Part shown: positions 44,744-55,593 of the stretch, one piece after another
Numbering within the stretch: the first letter of the stretch is position 1
Layout: every line of letters starts with the position of its first letter
Source: Komarekiella delphini-convector SJRDD-AB1
Lineage (GTDB): Bacteria > Cyanobacteriota > Cyanobacteriia > Cyanobacteriales > Nostocaceae
NCBI RefSeq assembly: GCF_014831675.1
Contig: NZ_VJXY01000030.1
Span: 27,160-91,159 of the forward strand
DNA: 64,000 bases
Direction of reading: 5' to 3'
Position numbers and translations under genes: made by a program
The notes under the pieces: model-generated
Databases searched by the model: none
The model's input: only the letters and a program-made list of their open reading frames with translations
What the model was told of the DNA's origin: nothing

Positions 44744-45955
44744 ATGCAAAAGAACTGCATCTATCTCGATAATAATGCCACCACCAAGGTAGACCCGGAA
44801 GTTATAGAGGCGATGCTGCCTTACCTAACGGACTATTACGGTAATCCCTCTAGTATGCATACCTTTGGTGGGCAACTCGGTAAAGGGGTGAAAACAGCAA
44901 GAGAACAACTTGCAGCCCTTCTGGGAGCAGATGAGTCAGAAATTGTCTACACCAGTTGTGGTACTGAAGGAGATAACGCTGCGATTCGCGCTGCATTATT
45001 GGCGCACCCAGACAGGCGACACATCATCACCACGCAAGTTGAACACCCAGCGGTGTTGAATGTCTGCAAACAACTAGAAACCCAAGGTTACAGTGTTACT
45101 TATCTCTCGGTGAATCATCAGGGTCAGTTGGATTTAGATGAACTAGAAGCCTCACTGACGGGTAATACCGCCCTGGTGACGATTATGTACGCTAACAACG
45201 AAACCGGCACGGTTTTCCCAATTGAACAGATTGGGTTGCGAGTCAAAGAGTACGGTGCTATTTTCCACGTAGATGCAGTGCAAGCCGTGGGAAAAATTCC
45301 CTTGAATATGAAGACTAGCACCGTAGATATGTTAACCCTATCTGGTCATAAGATTCATGCACCCAAAGGAATTGGTGCTTTGTATGTGCGGCGTGGCGTC
45401 AGGTTCCGGCCTTTGCTAATTGGGGGACACCAAGAACGTGGGCGGCGGGCGGGAACAGAGAATGTTCCAGGAATTATTGCCCTCGGCAAAGCGGCAGAAC
45501 TGGAAATGTTACATTTAGAAGAGGCGACCAAGAGAGAAAGAAGGCTGCGCGATCGCCTAGAACAAACTTTACTCGCTACAATTCCCGATTGTGTCGTTAA
45601 TGGTGACTCTACGCAGAGATTGCCAAACACCACTAATATCGGCTTCAAGTATATCGAAGGCGAAGCTATCCTGTTGTCCTTGAACAAATACGGTATTTGT
45701 GCATCCTCTGGTTCTGCTTGCACCTCTGGCTCTTTGGAACCTTCCCACGTTCTCCGGGCTATGGGTTTACCCTACACAACTCTGCATGGTTCCATTCGCT
45801 TCAGCCTTTGTCGCTACACCACAGAAGCCGAAATCGATCAAGTCATCGCAGTCATGCCCGGTATTGTAGAACGTTTACGCGCTCTCTCTCCCTTCAAAAA
45901 TGATGATGCAGGCTGGTTGCAAGAACAAGAGCAAGCACTGGCGGCGCATCACTAG
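44744..45955 (+). CDS. nifS: Cysteine desulfurase NifS
   Basis: 403 aa from the ATG at 44744 (MQKNCIYLDNNATTKVDPEV); a TTG at 44735 is in frame. PLP is held by Lys in T-L-S-G-H-K-I-H-A-P-K; the catalytic Cys lies in C-A-S-S-G-S-A-C-T-S-G-S. NNET in MYANNETGTVFP and ENVPGIIALGKA complete the class V aminotransferase pattern. It supplies sulfur from cysteine to NifU. Confidence 0.97.
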   Translation: MQKNCIYLDNNATTKVDPEVIEAMLPYLTDYYGNPSSMHTFGGQLGKGVKTAREQLAALLGADESEIVYTSCGTEGDNAAIRAALLAHPDRRHIITTQVEHPAVLNVCKQLETQGYSVTYLSVNHQGQLDLDELEASLTGNTALVTIMYANNETGTVFPIEQIGLRVKEYGAIFHVDAVQAVGKIPLNMKTSTVDMLTLSGHKIHAPKGIGALYVRRGVRFRPLLIGGHQERGRRAGTENVPGIIALGKAAELEMLHLEEATKRERRLRDRLEQTLLATIPDCVVNGDSTQRLPNTTNIGFKYIEGEAILLSLNKYGICASSGSACTSGSLEPSHVLRAMGLPYTTLHGSIRFSLCRYTTEAEIDQVIAVMPGIVERLRALSPFKNDDAGWLQEQEQALAAHH

Positions 45956-46058
45956 GGACTGGGGATTAGGGGCTGGTAAAGAATTTTCCTCATCACTAAT
46001 ACCCTGTACCAGTACCTAATACCCAATCTAAAATCCAAAATCTAAAATCTAAAATTCA
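45953..46058. repeat. STRR tract nifS-nifU
   Basis: GGGACTGGGGATTAGGGGCTGG, then AATACCCTGTACCAGTACCTAATACCC, and finally four octamer-like copies of AAAATCTA (46022-46055). It separates nifS from nifU. Confidence 0.75.
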
Positions 46059-46060
46059 TT

Positions 46061-46969
46061 ATGTGGGACTACACAGATAAAGTATTAGAACTATTTTACG
46101 ATCCCAAGAATCAGGGAGCTATCGAAGAAACGGGCGAATCTGGAGTTAAAGTTGCAACTGGAGAAATAGGTAGCATTGCTTGCGGTGATGCTTTGAGGTT
46201 GCACCTGAAAGTGGAAGTGGAATCTGATAAGATTCTAGATGCTCGCTTTCAAACCTTTGGTTGCACCAGTGCGATCGCTTCTTCTAGTGCATTAACCGAG
46301 ATGATTAAGGGCTTAACTCTCGATGAAGCCTTGAAAGTCTCCAATAAAGACATTGCAGATTACCTTGGTGGATTGCCAGAAGCAAAGATGCATTGCTCTG
46401 TCATGGGACAAGAAGCACTAGAAGCAGCGATTTATAATTATCGTGGCATTCCCCTAGCTTCTCATGATGACGATGATGAAGGAGCACTAGTTTGCAGTTG
46501 CTTTGGCATCAGCGAGCCTAAGATTCGCCGCGTGATTCTAGAAAATAATCTCACTGATGCTGAACAGGTAACAAACTACGTCAAAGCTGGTGGCGGATGC
46601 GGTTCTTGTCTAGCCAATATCGATGATATTATCAAAGCAGTACAACAGGAATCTGCTGCACCTGCGCTTAACAATTATGCTCTGAAAGTTGCTACAGATA
46701 TTGCTACATCTAAACAGCAATCGCAACTATCGCTAACCAACGTCCAAAAAATTGCTCTAATTCAAAAAGTTCTGGATGAAGAAGTTAGACCTGTTCTCAT
46801 CGCCGATGGTGGAGATGTGGAACTGTATGACGTAGAAGGTGATCGCGTGAAAGTTTTGCTGCAAGGTGCTTGCGGTTCTTGTTCTAGTAGTACAGCAACT
46901 CTGAAGATTGCGATCGAAGCAAGATTACAAGATCGTGTCAGCAAGAGCCTTGTAGTCGAAGCAGTTTAG
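46061..46969 (+). CDS. nifU: Fe-S scaffold protein NifU
   Basis: 302 aa, three modules. The N-terminal IscU-like domain (1-130) has G-C-T-S-A-I-A-S-S and H-C-S-V-M-G-Q. The central BFD-like [2Fe-2S] domain has C-S-C-F-G-I-S...G-G-G-C-G-S-C. The C-terminal Nfu domain has G-A-C-G-S-C-S-S-S-T. It assembles [4Fe-4S] clusters for NifH, NifB and others. Confidence 0.97.
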   Translation: MWDYTDKVLELFYDPKNQGAIEETGESGVKVATGEIGSIACGDALRLHLKVEVESDKILDARFQTFGCTSAIASSSALTEMIKGLTLDEALKVSNKDIADYLGGLPEAKMHCSVMGQEALEAAIYNYRGIPLASHDDDDEGALVCSCFGISEPKIRRVILENNLTDAEQVTNYVKAGGGCGSCLANIDDIIKAVQQESAAPALNNYALKVATDIATSKQQSQLSLTNVQKIALIQKVLDEEVRPVLIADGGDVELYDVEGDRVKVLLQGACGSCSSSTATLKIAIEARLQDRVSKSLVVEAV

Positions 46970-47076
46970 GAATTGCTGTAGGACTTAACGTACTCTACAA
47001 ATACGCCCTAATATGCACGGCTCCAGGAGCGGAAAGTAGGATTTGAACCAGATAATTGTCTTCTCTTCAATGCTTC

Positions 47077-47175
47077 ATACCAATTCGCCAAAAGAAAGCT
47101 ACAGATTAAAATCTGACGCCTCTTAATTACGAATTACGAATTACGAATTACGAATTACGAATTACGAATTGGTAT
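47077..47175. repeat. Inverted-repeat-bounded block with six attacga STRRs
   Basis: ATACCAATTCG (47077-47087) and CGAATTGGTAT (47165-47175) are perfect 11-bp inverted repeats. Between them are six consecutive ATTACGA heptamers (47126-47167). The unit resembles a miniature insertion in the nifU-glbN spacer. Confidence 0.7.
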
Positions 47176-47263
47176 CTGTCCTACGGCTAACAGCATATAG
47201 GCAAAGAGATTAAGCGCCTAAAAAGCAAATTTCATCATCCAACTCGCTTCAAAGGAACAGGAT

Positions 47264-47620
47264 ATGAGCACATTGTACGACAAACTTGGTGGACAACCAG
47301 CTATTGAGCAAATAGTAGATGAACTCCACAAACGCATTGCAACAGACAGCATCCTCAATCACTTTTTTGCTGGTACAGATATGGCCAAGCAGCGTAATCA
47401 TCTAGTTGCTTTCTTATCTGAGATTTTTGAGGGGCCAAAGCAATACGCCGGTCGTCCAATGGACAAAACACACGCAGGGATGAATTTACAGCAACAACAC
47501 TTCGATGAGATCGCTAAGCTCCTGAGTGAATCAATGGCTGCGCGTGGAGAGTCGCCAGAAGACACCAAAGCTGCACTAGAGCGCGTATCAAATTTTAAGG
47601 GCGCTATTTTGAACAAGTAA
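47264..47620 (+). CDS. glbN: Truncated hemoglobin GlbN (cyanoglobin)
   Basis: 118 aa, group I truncated globin. MSTLYDKLGGQPAIEQIVDE begins the 2-on-2 fold; FEGPKQYAGRPMDKTHAGMN contains the proximal His region and the conserved K/THAGM. GlbN binds oxygen and is found between nifU and nifH in Nostoc commune and relatives, where it is thought to serve oxygen scavenging or delivery under microaerobic nitrogen fixation. SD AAAGGA lies upstream. It is followed by the nifH leader. Confidence 0.94.
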   Translation: MSTLYDKLGGQPAIEQIVDELHKRIATDSILNHFFAGTDMAKQRNHLVAFLSEIFEGPKQYAGRPMDKTHAGMNLQQQHFDEIAKLLSESMAARGESPEDTKAALERVSNFKGAILNK

Positions 47621-48869
<1,249 letters not shown>

Positions 48870-48951
48870 GTCGCTGCTAAGAAATAACGCTTTAGCACAA
48901 GGAAAAAGGAAGGTTTCATATCTTCCCTTTTACCCTCTCCCTAGCATCTCC

Positions 48952-48982
48952 CCCCTAATCTTAGAGGGGACTCCTAGTCCCC
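48952..48982 (+). terminator. nifH-nifD hairpins
   Basis: GGGGACT-CCT-AGTCCCC (48966-48982) is a perfect 7-bp stem; an overlapping alternative stem CCCCT / AGGGG lies at 48952-48969. No T run follows, so processing or partial termination is more likely; this may help the excess of NifH (inference). Confidence 0.6.
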
Positions 48983-49018
48983 CTATGCCCCGATCCTTAC
49001 GAGTCACAGAGGCTAAGT

Positions 49019-50521
49019 ATGACACCTCCCGAAAACCAAAACATCATCGAAGAAAGAAAAGAACTAATTAAAGAAGTTCTAGACGCTTACCCCGATAAAG
49101 CTAAGAAAAAACGGGAAAAGCACTTAAGTGTATATGAAGAAGGTAAGTCCGACTGCGGCGTTAAGTCTAACATCAAATCTCTTCCTGGTGTAATGACCGC
49201 TCGTGGTTGTGCTTATGCCGGTTCAAAAGGTGTGGTTTGGGGCCCTATCAAGGACATGATCCACATCAGCCACGGGCCTGTAGGTTGCGGTTACTGGTCT
49301 TGGTCTGGTCGTCGTAACTACTACATTGGTACTACAGGTATTGATACCTTTGGTACTATGCATTTCACCTCCGACTTCCAAGAACGCGATATCGTTTTCG
49401 GTGGTGACAAAAAACTCGTCAAGTTAATCCAAGAACTTGATGTACTTTTCCCCCTCAACCGTGGTGTTTCCATTCAATCTGAATGTCCCATCGGTCTAAT
49501 TGGGGATGACATCGAAGCTGTTGCCAGAAAAACATCGAAAGAAATTGGCAAGCCAGTTGTTCCCGTTCGTTGCGAAGGCTTCCGGGGTGTTTCCCAATCT
49601 TTGGGACACCACATTGCTAACGACATGGTTCGTGACTGGGTATTCACCAGAGCAGACCAAGCCAAGAAAGACGGCACACTACAGTTTGAAGGCACTCCCT
49701 ATGACGTAGCCATCATTGGTGACTACAACATTGGTGGAGATGCTTGGGCGAGCCGCATCCTGCTAGAAGAAATCGGCTTGCGCGTAGTCGCTCAGTGGTC
49801 AGGTGATGGCACCATCAACGAAATGTTGATGACCCCCAACGTGAAGATGAACCTCATCCACTGTTATCGGTCGATGAACTACATCAGCCGTCACATGGAA
49901 GAAGCTTACGGTATACCCTGGTTGGAATACAACTTCTTCGGCCCCACCAAGATTGCTGAATCTTTACGGGAAATCGCTTCTAAGTTTGACGAAACAATCC
50001 AAGCAAACGCTGAGAAGGTAATCGCCAAATACCAGCCAACAATGGATGCGGTAGTCGCTAAGTACCGCCCCCGCTTGGAAGGTAAGACTGTCGCCATCAT
50101 GGTTGGTGGTCTACGTCCTCGCCACGTTGTCCCAGCTTTCCAAGACTTGGGCATGAAGATGATTGGTACAGGTTATGAGTTCGCTCATAACGATGACTAC
50201 AAACGTACCACTCACTACATCGAAAACGGCACCATCGTTTATGACGACGTTACCGCTTACGAATTCGAGGAATTTATCAAAGCGCTGAAGCCTGACCTCG
50301 TAGCTTCTGGTGTGAAAGAGAAGTACGTCTTCCAAAAGATGGGTCTTCCTTTCCGTCAAATGCACTCTTGGGATTACTCCGGCCCTTATCACGGTTATGA
50401 CGGCTTTGCCATCTTTGCTCGTGACATGGATTTGGCACTCAACAGCCCAACCTGGGGATTAATCGGCGCTCCTTGGAATGAGAAGGCTAAGGCTGAAGCT
50501 AAAGCTAAGGCTGCCGTTTAG
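49019..50521 (+). CDS. nifD: Nitrogenase MoFe protein alpha chain NifD
   Basis: 500 aa. P-cluster ligands in [14 protein letters not shown] and S-E-C-P-I-G; FeMo-co ligands Cys in I-H-C-Y-R-S-M-N and His in [10 protein letters not shown]. The gene is whole; the 11-bp sequence GGATTACTCCG (50371-50381), the recombination site of the Anabaena nifD element, is present once. Confidence 0.98.
   Translation: MTPPENQNIIEERKELIKEVLDAYPDKAKKKREKHLSVYEEGKSDCGVKSNIKSLPGVMTARGCAYAGSKGVVWGPIKDMIHISHGPVGCGYWSWSGRRNYYIGTTGIDTFGTMHFTSDFQERDIVFGGDKKLVKLIQELDVLFPLNRGVSIQSECPIGLIGDDIEAVARKTSKEIGKPVVPVRCEGFRGVSQSLGHHIANDMVRDWVFTRADQAKKDGTLQFEGTPYDVAIIGDYNIGGDAWASRILLEEIGLRVVAQWSGDGTINEMLMTPNVKMNLIHCYRSMNYISRHMEEAYGIPWLEYNFFGPTKIAESLREIASKFDETIQANAEKVIAKYQPTMDAVVAKYRPRLEGKTVAIMVGGLRPRHVVPAFQDLGMKMIGTGYEFAHNDDYKRTTHYIENGTIVYDDVTAYEFEEFIKALKPDLVASGVKEKYVFQKMGLPFRQMHSWDYSGPYHGYDGFAIFARDMDLALNSPTWGLIGAPWNEKAKAEAKAKAAV
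50371..50381 (+). other. Unoccupied nifD-element (XisA-type) site
   Basis: GGATTACTCCG lies in the conserved nifD segment encoding [10 protein letters not shown]. In Anabaena PCC 7120 this sequence flanks the 11-kb nifD element as a direct repeat. A single copy is what an empty site looks like. Confidence 0.6.
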
Positions 50522-50548
50522 GTAAAAGGGAGAGAGAAGTAAGGATAG

Positions 50549-50568
50549 CCTGGGGTTTTAACCCCAGG
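50549..50568 (+). other. nifD-nifK spacer hairpin
   Basis: CCTGGGGTT / AACCCCAGG, a 9-bp perfect stem with a 2-nt loop (or 7 bp with a 6-nt loop), 28 bp after nifD. No T run; probably an mRNA-stabilising or processing structure. Confidence 0.55.
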
Positions 50569-50695
50569 GGGGAGTAGAAAGTAGGGAATTAACACTCACC
50601 ACTTCCCACTCCCCATCCCCAACTCTTGTTACTAGCTCCCACCTCAAGTCCTCATTCCTCAACTAGAAAATACAGAAAGCTTGGAGATCCACCAA

Positions 50696-52231
50696 ATGCC
50701 TCAGAATCCAGAAAAAATTCAAGACCACGTTGAGCTATTCCACCAGCCGGAGTATCAACAGCTATTTGAAAACAAAAAGCAGTTTGAAAACGGTCACGAC
50801 CCCGAAGAAGTAAAACGGGTTTCAGAGTGGACAAAGGGTTGGGATTATCGGGAAAAGAACTTCGCTCGTGAAGCTTTAACCGTTAACCCTGCTAAAGGTT
50901 GTCAACCATTGGGAGCAATCTTTGCTGCTGTTGGTTTTGAAGGCACTCTACCTTTTGTTCAAGGTTCTCAAGGTTGCGTTGCTTACTTCCGCACCCACTT
51001 AACCCGTCACTACAAAGAACCATTCTCTGGTGTATCTTCTTCAATGACTGAAGATGCAGCGGTGTTTGGTGGTCTGCAAAACATGATTGACGGGTTGGCG
51101 AACTCTTACCAACTCTACAAGCCCAAGATGATTGCTGTCTGCACCACCTGTATGGCAGAAGTAATTGGTGATGACTTACAAGCCTTCATCAACAACTCTA
51201 AGCAAGCTGGTTCAGTTCCTCAAGATTTCCCAGTACCCTACGCTCACACTCCTAGCTTTGTTGGTTCCCACATCACTGGCTACGACAACATGATGAAGGG
51301 AATTCTTTCTAACCTAACAGCAGGTCATAAGAAAGAAACCAGCAATGGCAAGATTAACTTCATCCCAGGTTTTGACACCTACGTAGGCAACAACCGGGAA
51401 ATTAAGCGGATTGCTTCCCTGTTTGGCTTTGACTACACAATTCTCGCTGATAACAGCGACTACCTGGATTCACCCAACACAGGTGAGTTCGATATGTACC
51501 CAGGTGGTACAAAGCTGGAAGATGCAGCAGATTCAATTAATGCTAAAGCTACAGTTGCTCTGCAAGCACACTCCACACCCAAAACCCGTGAGTACATCGA
51601 AAAAGAGTGGAAGCAACCAACCGTAGTTTCCCGTCCTTGGGGCATTAAGGGTACTGATGAGTTCTTGATGAAACTCAGCGAACTGAGTGGTATACCGATT
51701 CCCAAAGAATTGGAAATTGAACGCGGTCGGGCAGTTGATGCCATGACTGACTCTCACTCATGGATTCACGGCAAGCGTTTTGCTATCTACGGCGAACCAG
51801 ATTTAGTTTACAGCGTAGTAGGCTTCATGCTGGAAATGGGTGCTGAACCTGTGCATATCTTGGTTCACAACAGCAACGAAGTATTTGAAGCAGAAATGAA
51901 AGAACTGCTTGCTTCTAGCCCCTTTGGTAAGAATGCAACTGTTTGGCCTGGTAAAGACCTGTGGCACATGCGTTCATTACTGTTCACCGAACCCGTAGAC
52001 TTCCTCGTTGGTAACACCTACGGTAAGTACCTGTGGCGCGACACCAAGATTCCCCTCGTGAGAATTGGCTATCCTATCATGGATCGTCACCACCTACACC
52101 GCTACAGCACCATCGGCTATCAAGGTGTGATCAATCTGCTCAACTGGACTGTAAATACCCTGTTTGAGGAAATTGATCGCAACACCAATATCCCATCCAA
52201 AACCGATATTTCCTACGACTTGATTCGTTAG
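50696..52231 (+). CDS. nifK: Nitrogenase MoFe protein beta chain NifK
   Basis: 511 aa from the ATG at 50696 ([20 protein letters not shown]), with GGAG 9 bases upstream; a TTG at 50681 is in frame but less likely. P-cluster ligand Cys in [20 protein letters not shown] and [11 protein letters not shown]. It forms the alpha2beta2 tetramer with NifD. Confidence 0.98.
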   Translation: MPQNPEKIQDHVELFHQPEYQQLFENKKQFENGHDPEEVKRVSEWTKGWDYREKNFAREALTVNPAKGCQPLGAIFAAVGFEGTLPFVQGSQGCVAYFRTHLTRHYKEPFSGVSSSMTEDAAVFGGLQNMIDGLANSYQLYKPKMIAVCTTCMAEVIGDDLQAFINNSKQAGSVPQDFPVPYAHTPSFVGSHITGYDNMMKGILSNLTAGHKKETSNGKINFIPGFDTYVGNNREIKRIASLFGFDYTILADNSDYLDSPNTGEFDMYPGGTKLEDAADSINAKATVALQAHSTPKTREYIEKEWKQPTVVSRPWGIKGTDEFLMKLSELSGIPIPKELEIERGRAVDAMTDSHSWIHGKRFAIYGEPDLVYSVVGFMLEMGAEPVHILVHNSNEVFEAEMKELLASSPFGKNATVWPGKDLWHMRSLLFTEPVDFLVGNTYGKYLWRDTKIPLVRIGYPIMDRHHLHRYSTIGYQGVINLLNWTVNTLFEEIDRNTNIPSKTDISYDLIR

Positions 52232-52267
52232 GAATTTTGTAAACGCACAGCGTGCTAACAAAGGTTA

Positions 52268-52304
52268 GAAAATAATTCATAATTACGAATTACGAATTAT
52301 TTTC
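52268..52304 (+). terminator. Hairpin after nifK
   Basis: GAAAATAATTC / GAATTATTTTC is a perfect 11-bp inverted repeat around ATTACGA heptamers, followed by ACCTTTT. It may partly terminate nifHDK transcripts. Confidence 0.5.
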
Positions 52305-52341
52305 ACCTTTTCTTTCTAGCATTTACCCAAGGTATCTATAA

Positions 52342-52683
52342 ATGGAAACCATTAATCACACTCACGAACACACTCACACTCATCCTAATTACCATCCACC
52401 CAACCATAAAAGACGAGGGTGGTTCAACAATCTTCTTAATCCGTTGCGTCGTGTGGTGGATGGAATTCAGGTTAATAATAATCGCATCGCTCATTTAATT
52501 TGTCAAACAATTCCTTGTTGTTGTCCTTTTGAGCGGAAAATTAACCTATTTGGACGAACCTTCCATATTCCAGCACTGTGCAAACTCAATCCTTTATATA
52601 ACGAATTTGTCGGATTGCGTTTCCGTGCTTTATCTTATCTCGCCGATGAATGTGGCGAAGATGTCACAAAATACATTTGCTAG
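52342..52683 (+). CDS. Mo-dependent nitrogenase C-terminal family protein (PF06967-like)
   Basis: 113 aa. A His-rich N-terminus (HTHEHTHTHPNYHPPNH) is followed by LLNPLRRVVDGIQVNNNRIA, LICQTIPCCCPFERKINLFG and FHIPALCKLNPLYNEFVGLR, then LADECGEDVT. The His run and CCCPFE suggest metal binding, but no function is established. The same gene lies between nifK and nifE in Anabaena. Confidence 0.88.
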   Translation: METINHTHEHTHTHPNYHPPNHKRRGWFNNLLNPLRRVVDGIQVNNNRIAHLICQTIPCCCPFERKINLFGRTFHIPALCKLNPLYNEFVGLRFRALSYLADECGEDVTKYIC

Positions 52684-52752
52684 TTATTAGTCATTAGTCA
52701 TTGGTCATTAGTCATTGGTTATTCAAAGGACAAATGACAATTAACACTTCAG
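52684..52752. repeat. STRR tract before nifE
   Basis: TTAGTCATTAGTCATTGGTCATTAGTCATTGG at 52685-52716 (TCATTAG heptamers), then AAAGGACAAATGACAATTAAC. Intergenic. Confidence 0.8.
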
Positions 52753-52765
52753 CACGAGAAGAGAG

Positions 52766-54205
52766 ATGAAAAGCACCCAAGGCAAAATCAACGAGCTGCT
52801 CAGTGAGTCAGGATGTGAGCATAATCAGCATAAACAAACGGAAAAGAAAAATAAGTCTTGCACACAACAGGCACAACCTGGCGCGGCTCAAGGGGGCTGT
52901 GCCTTTGATGGTGCAATGATTGCCCTTGTACCGATCGCGGATGCTGCTCATTTAGTCCACGGGCCGATCGCCTGTGCTGGTAACTCCTGGGGCAGTCGTG
53001 GTAGTCTCTCCTCTGGGCCCCAACTCTACAAGATGGGCTTTACGACTGACTTGGGTGAAAACGATGTCATCTTCGGTGGCGAAAAAAAGCTCTATAAAGC
53101 GATTCTGGAAATCAAAGAGCGCTACCAACCCGCAGCGGTATTTGTTTATGCTACTTGCGTTACAGCCCTGATTGGCGATGATATTGATGCTGTCTGCAAA
53201 GCTGCTGCTGAGAAAATTGGTATTCCTGTTGTCCCGGTAATTGCTCCAGGATTTATTGGGAGCAAAAATCTAGGGAACCGTTTTGGTGGTGAAGCTTTGC
53301 TGGAATATGTTGTCGGAACAGCAGAACCGGAACATACAACGCCCTATGATATTAATTTAATCGGTGAATATAACATCGCCGGGGAAATGTGGGGAGTAAC
53401 ACCACTGTTAGAAAAACTAGGCATCCGTATTTTGTCCAAAATTACGGGCGATGCTCGCTACGATGAAATTCGCTACGCCCATCGTGCCAAGCTCAACGTG
53501 ATGATTTGCTCACGAGCGCTGCTCAACATGGCGAGAAAGATGGAGGAGCGTTACAACATCCCCTACATTGAAGAGTCTTTCTACGGCATCGATGATATGA
53601 ATCGCTGTCTGCGAAATATTGCTGCTAAATTAGGTGATAGCGAAGCGTTAGCGAGTCATCGAGCGTCTCCTGATTTGCAAGAGCGGACAGAAAAGCTGAT
53701 TGCAGACGAAACTGCGGCTCTAGATTTGGCATTGGCTCCCTATCGTGCTCGACTCAAAGGTAAGCGTGTTGTCTTATATACAGGTGGTGTCAAGAGTTGG
53801 TCGATTATTTCGGCTGCTAAGGACTTGGGGATAGAAGTTGTTGCTACCAGTACTAGAAAAAGTACTGAGGAAGATAAAGCCAAAATCAAGAAGTTGATCG
53901 GCAATGATGGCATCATGTTAGAGAAGGGCAACGCTCAGGAATTGCTCCAACTGGTTAAAGACACTCGCGCAGATATGCTGATTGCTGGTGGACGCAACCA
54001 ATACACCGCTCTGAAAGCCCGGATTCCTTTCCTCGATATCAACCAAGAACGTCACCATCCTTATGCAGGTTATGTAGGGATGATCGAGATGGCACGGGAA
54101 CTATATGAAGCTCTGTATAGCCCCATTTGGGAGCAAATACGTAAGCCTGCGCCTTGGGATAGCGAAGCGTTAGCGAGTCATCGAGCGTCTGAGGAGGTAG
54201 TTTAA
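52766..54205 (+). CDS. nifE: FeMo-cofactor scaffold protein NifE
   Basis: 479 aa. NifEN matures NifB-co to FeMo-co. Cluster Cys in [17 protein letters not shown] and [19 protein letters not shown] and [20 protein letters not shown] follow. Two identical inserts [10 protein letters not shown] lie in frame, between LGD and PDLQ (about residue 292) and near the C-terminus; see 53636 and 54158. The stop overlaps the nifN ATG (TAATG). Confidence 0.96.
   Translation: MKSTQGKINELLSESGCEHNQHKQTEKKNKSCTQQAQPGAAQGGCAFDGAMIALVPIADAAHLVHGPIACAGNSWGSRGSLSSGPQLYKMGFTTDLGENDVIFGGEKKLYKAILEIKERYQPAAVFVYATCVTALIGDDIDAVCKAAAEKIGIPVVPVIAPGFIGSKNLGNRFGGEALLEYVVGTAEPEHTTPYDINLIGEYNIAGEMWGVTPLLEKLGIRILSKITGDARYDEIRYAHRAKLNVMICSRALLNMARKMEERYNIPYIEESFYGIDDMNRCLRNIAAKLGDSEALASHRASPDLQERTEKLIADETAALDLALAPYRARLKGKRVVLYTGGVKSWSIISAAKDLGIEVVATSTRKSTEEDKAKIKKLIGNDGIMLEKGNAQELLQLVKDTRADMLIAGGRNQYTALKARIPFLDINQERHHPYAGYVGMIEMARELYEALYSPIWEQIRKPAPWDSEALASHRASEEVV
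53636..53668 (+). repeat. 33-bp in-frame repeat in nifE, copy 1
   Basis: gatagcgaagcgttagcgag then tcatcgagcgtct, encoding [11 protein letters not shown]. Identical base for base to 54158-54190 and in the same frame. Its text belongs to the tagcg-rich dispersed repeats of the window. Confidence 0.9.
54158..54190 (+). repeat. 33-bp in-frame repeat in nifE, copy 2
   Basis: Exact second copy of 53636-53668, encoding [11 protein letters not shown] just before the last codons (EEVV). The nearly terminal position means it should be tolerated. Confidence 0.9.
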
Positions 54206-55533
54206 TGGCGATAGTGACCGTTCCTAACAAATCACTAACAGTTAATCCCCTCAAGCAAAGCCAAGCCTTAGGTGCAACCTTAGCTTTTTTGGGATTAAAG
54301 GGGACGATGCCCCTATTCCACGGTTCTCAAGGTTGTACTGCTTTCGCCAAAGTTGTCTTAGTGCGGCATTTTAGAGAGGCGATTCCTCTAGCTACGACAG
54401 CGATGACGGAAGTTACTACTATCTTGGGTGGCGAAGAGAATGTAGAACAGGCAATTCTCACGCTGGTAGAAAAGGCTAATCCAGAAATTATTGGTCTATG
54501 CACCACAGGGTTGACGGAAACTAGAGGGGACGATATTGAGGGCTTTCTCAAAGAGATTCGCGATCGCCATCCTGAGCTGAATGATTTGGCGATCGTTTTT
54601 GCTCCTACCCCAGATTTTAAAGGTGCGTTACAAGATGGCTTTGCTGTTGCTGTCGAGAGTATAGTCCAGGAAATTCCTAGAGCAGGTGGAATCAGAACCG
54701 AGCAAGTAACGATTTTGGCGGGTTCTGCCTTCACACCAGGTGATGTACAGGAAGTCAAAGAGATGGTGACAGCCTTTGGAATGACACCCATCTTTGTACC
54801 TGACCTTGGTGCTTCCCTTGATGGACATTTAGAGGATGCCTATAGTGCTGTCACAGTCAGCGGCACTACGTTAAAACAGCTACGAGATGTAGGTAGTTCT
54901 GCTTTCACCTTGGCATTAGGCGAGAGTATGCGAGGTGCTGCAAAGATTCTTGAAGAACGGTTTGGCACACCCTACGAGGTGTTTGGTGAACTGACTGGAT
55001 TAGAACCAGTAGACGAGTTCTTGCAAGCATTGGCGATTCTTAGTGGTAATAGCGTCCCAGAAAAATACCGTCGCCAACGCCGTCAGTTGCAAGATGCCAT
55101 GCTGGACACTCACTTTTACTTTGGTGCTAAGCGAGTTTCCTTAGCGCTAGAACCAGACTTGTTGTGGTCAACTGTGTGTTTCCTGCAATCGATGGGAACT
55201 CAGATTCATGCTGCGGTGACAACAACGCGATCGCCATTGCTAGAAAAGCTCCCGGTTAAAAGCGTCACCATTGGTGATTTGGAAGACTTTGAGAGTTTGG
55301 CAACCGGGTCTGATTTACTTATTGGTAACTCGAATGTCAGAGCGATCGCTAAACGTCTTTCGGTTCCTCTTTATCGTCTAGGCTTGCCTATTTATGACCG
55401 CTTAGGTAATGGTCAATTTACTAAAGTAGGCTACCGAGGCACAATGGAGCTTTTGTTTGGTATTGGCAACTTATTTTTAGAACAAGAAGAGTCAAGAGTT
55501 ATTAGTCAAGGGTCATTAGTCAAGAGTCATTAG
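54205..55533 (+). CDS. nifN: FeMo-cofactor scaffold protein NifN
   Basis: 442 aa. Partner of NifE. NPLKQSQALGATLAFLGLKG, H-G-S-Q-G-C-T-A-F-A-K and TAMTEVTTILGGEENVEQA, L-C-T-T-G-L-T-E-T-R-G-D-D. It starts at the A of the nifE stop. The last ~14 residues (ESRVISQGSLVKSH) are encoded by STRR heptamers, so the original stop has probably been displaced by repeat growth. Confidence 0.96.
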   Translation: MAIVTVPNKSLTVNPLKQSQALGATLAFLGLKGTMPLFHGSQGCTAFAKVVLVRHFREAIPLATTAMTEVTTILGGEENVEQAILTLVEKANPEIIGLCTTGLTETRGDDIEGFLKEIRDRHPELNDLAIVFAPTPDFKGALQDGFAVAVESIVQEIPRAGGIRTEQVTILAGSAFTPGDVQEVKEMVTAFGMTPIFVPDLGASLDGHLEDAYSAVTVSGTTLKQLRDVGSSAFTLALGESMRGAAKILEERFGTPYEVFGELTGLEPVDEFLQALAILSGNSVPEKYRRQRRQLQDAMLDTHFYFGAKRVSLALEPDLLWSTVCFLQSMGTQIHAAVTTTRSPLLEKLPVKSVTIGDLEDFESLATGSDLLIGNSNVRAIAKRLSVPLYRLGLPIYDRLGNGQFTKVGYRGTMELLFGIGNLFLEQEESRVISQGSLVKSH

Positions 55534-55535
55534 TT
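55490..55535 (+). repeat. STRR tract inside the end of nifN
   Basis: agtcaagagttattagtcaa, then gggtcattagtcaagagtca, then ttagtt: TCATTAG/TCAAGAG heptamers run through the nifN stop codon. Confidence 0.75.
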
Positions 55536-55593
55536 AAAGTTAATTACTTTGGATTTTTGACTCCGTAAAGCGGTAGATAAAGGACAAATTAGG

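Noticed and set aside
47020-47060. Possible tRNA 3' end on the minus strand (GGTTCAAATCC)
   Set aside because: The flanking bases do not form a T-stem, and no acceptor or anticodon arm can be found.
47126-47167. ATTACGA repeats as a CRISPR or regulator operator array
   Set aside because: Contiguous heptamers without spacers are ordinary Nostoc STRRs.
49019-52231. Search for excision-element scars in nifD or nifK
   Set aside because: The frames are continuous and only the conserved 11-bp nifD site is found, with no duplicated flanks or recombinase gene.
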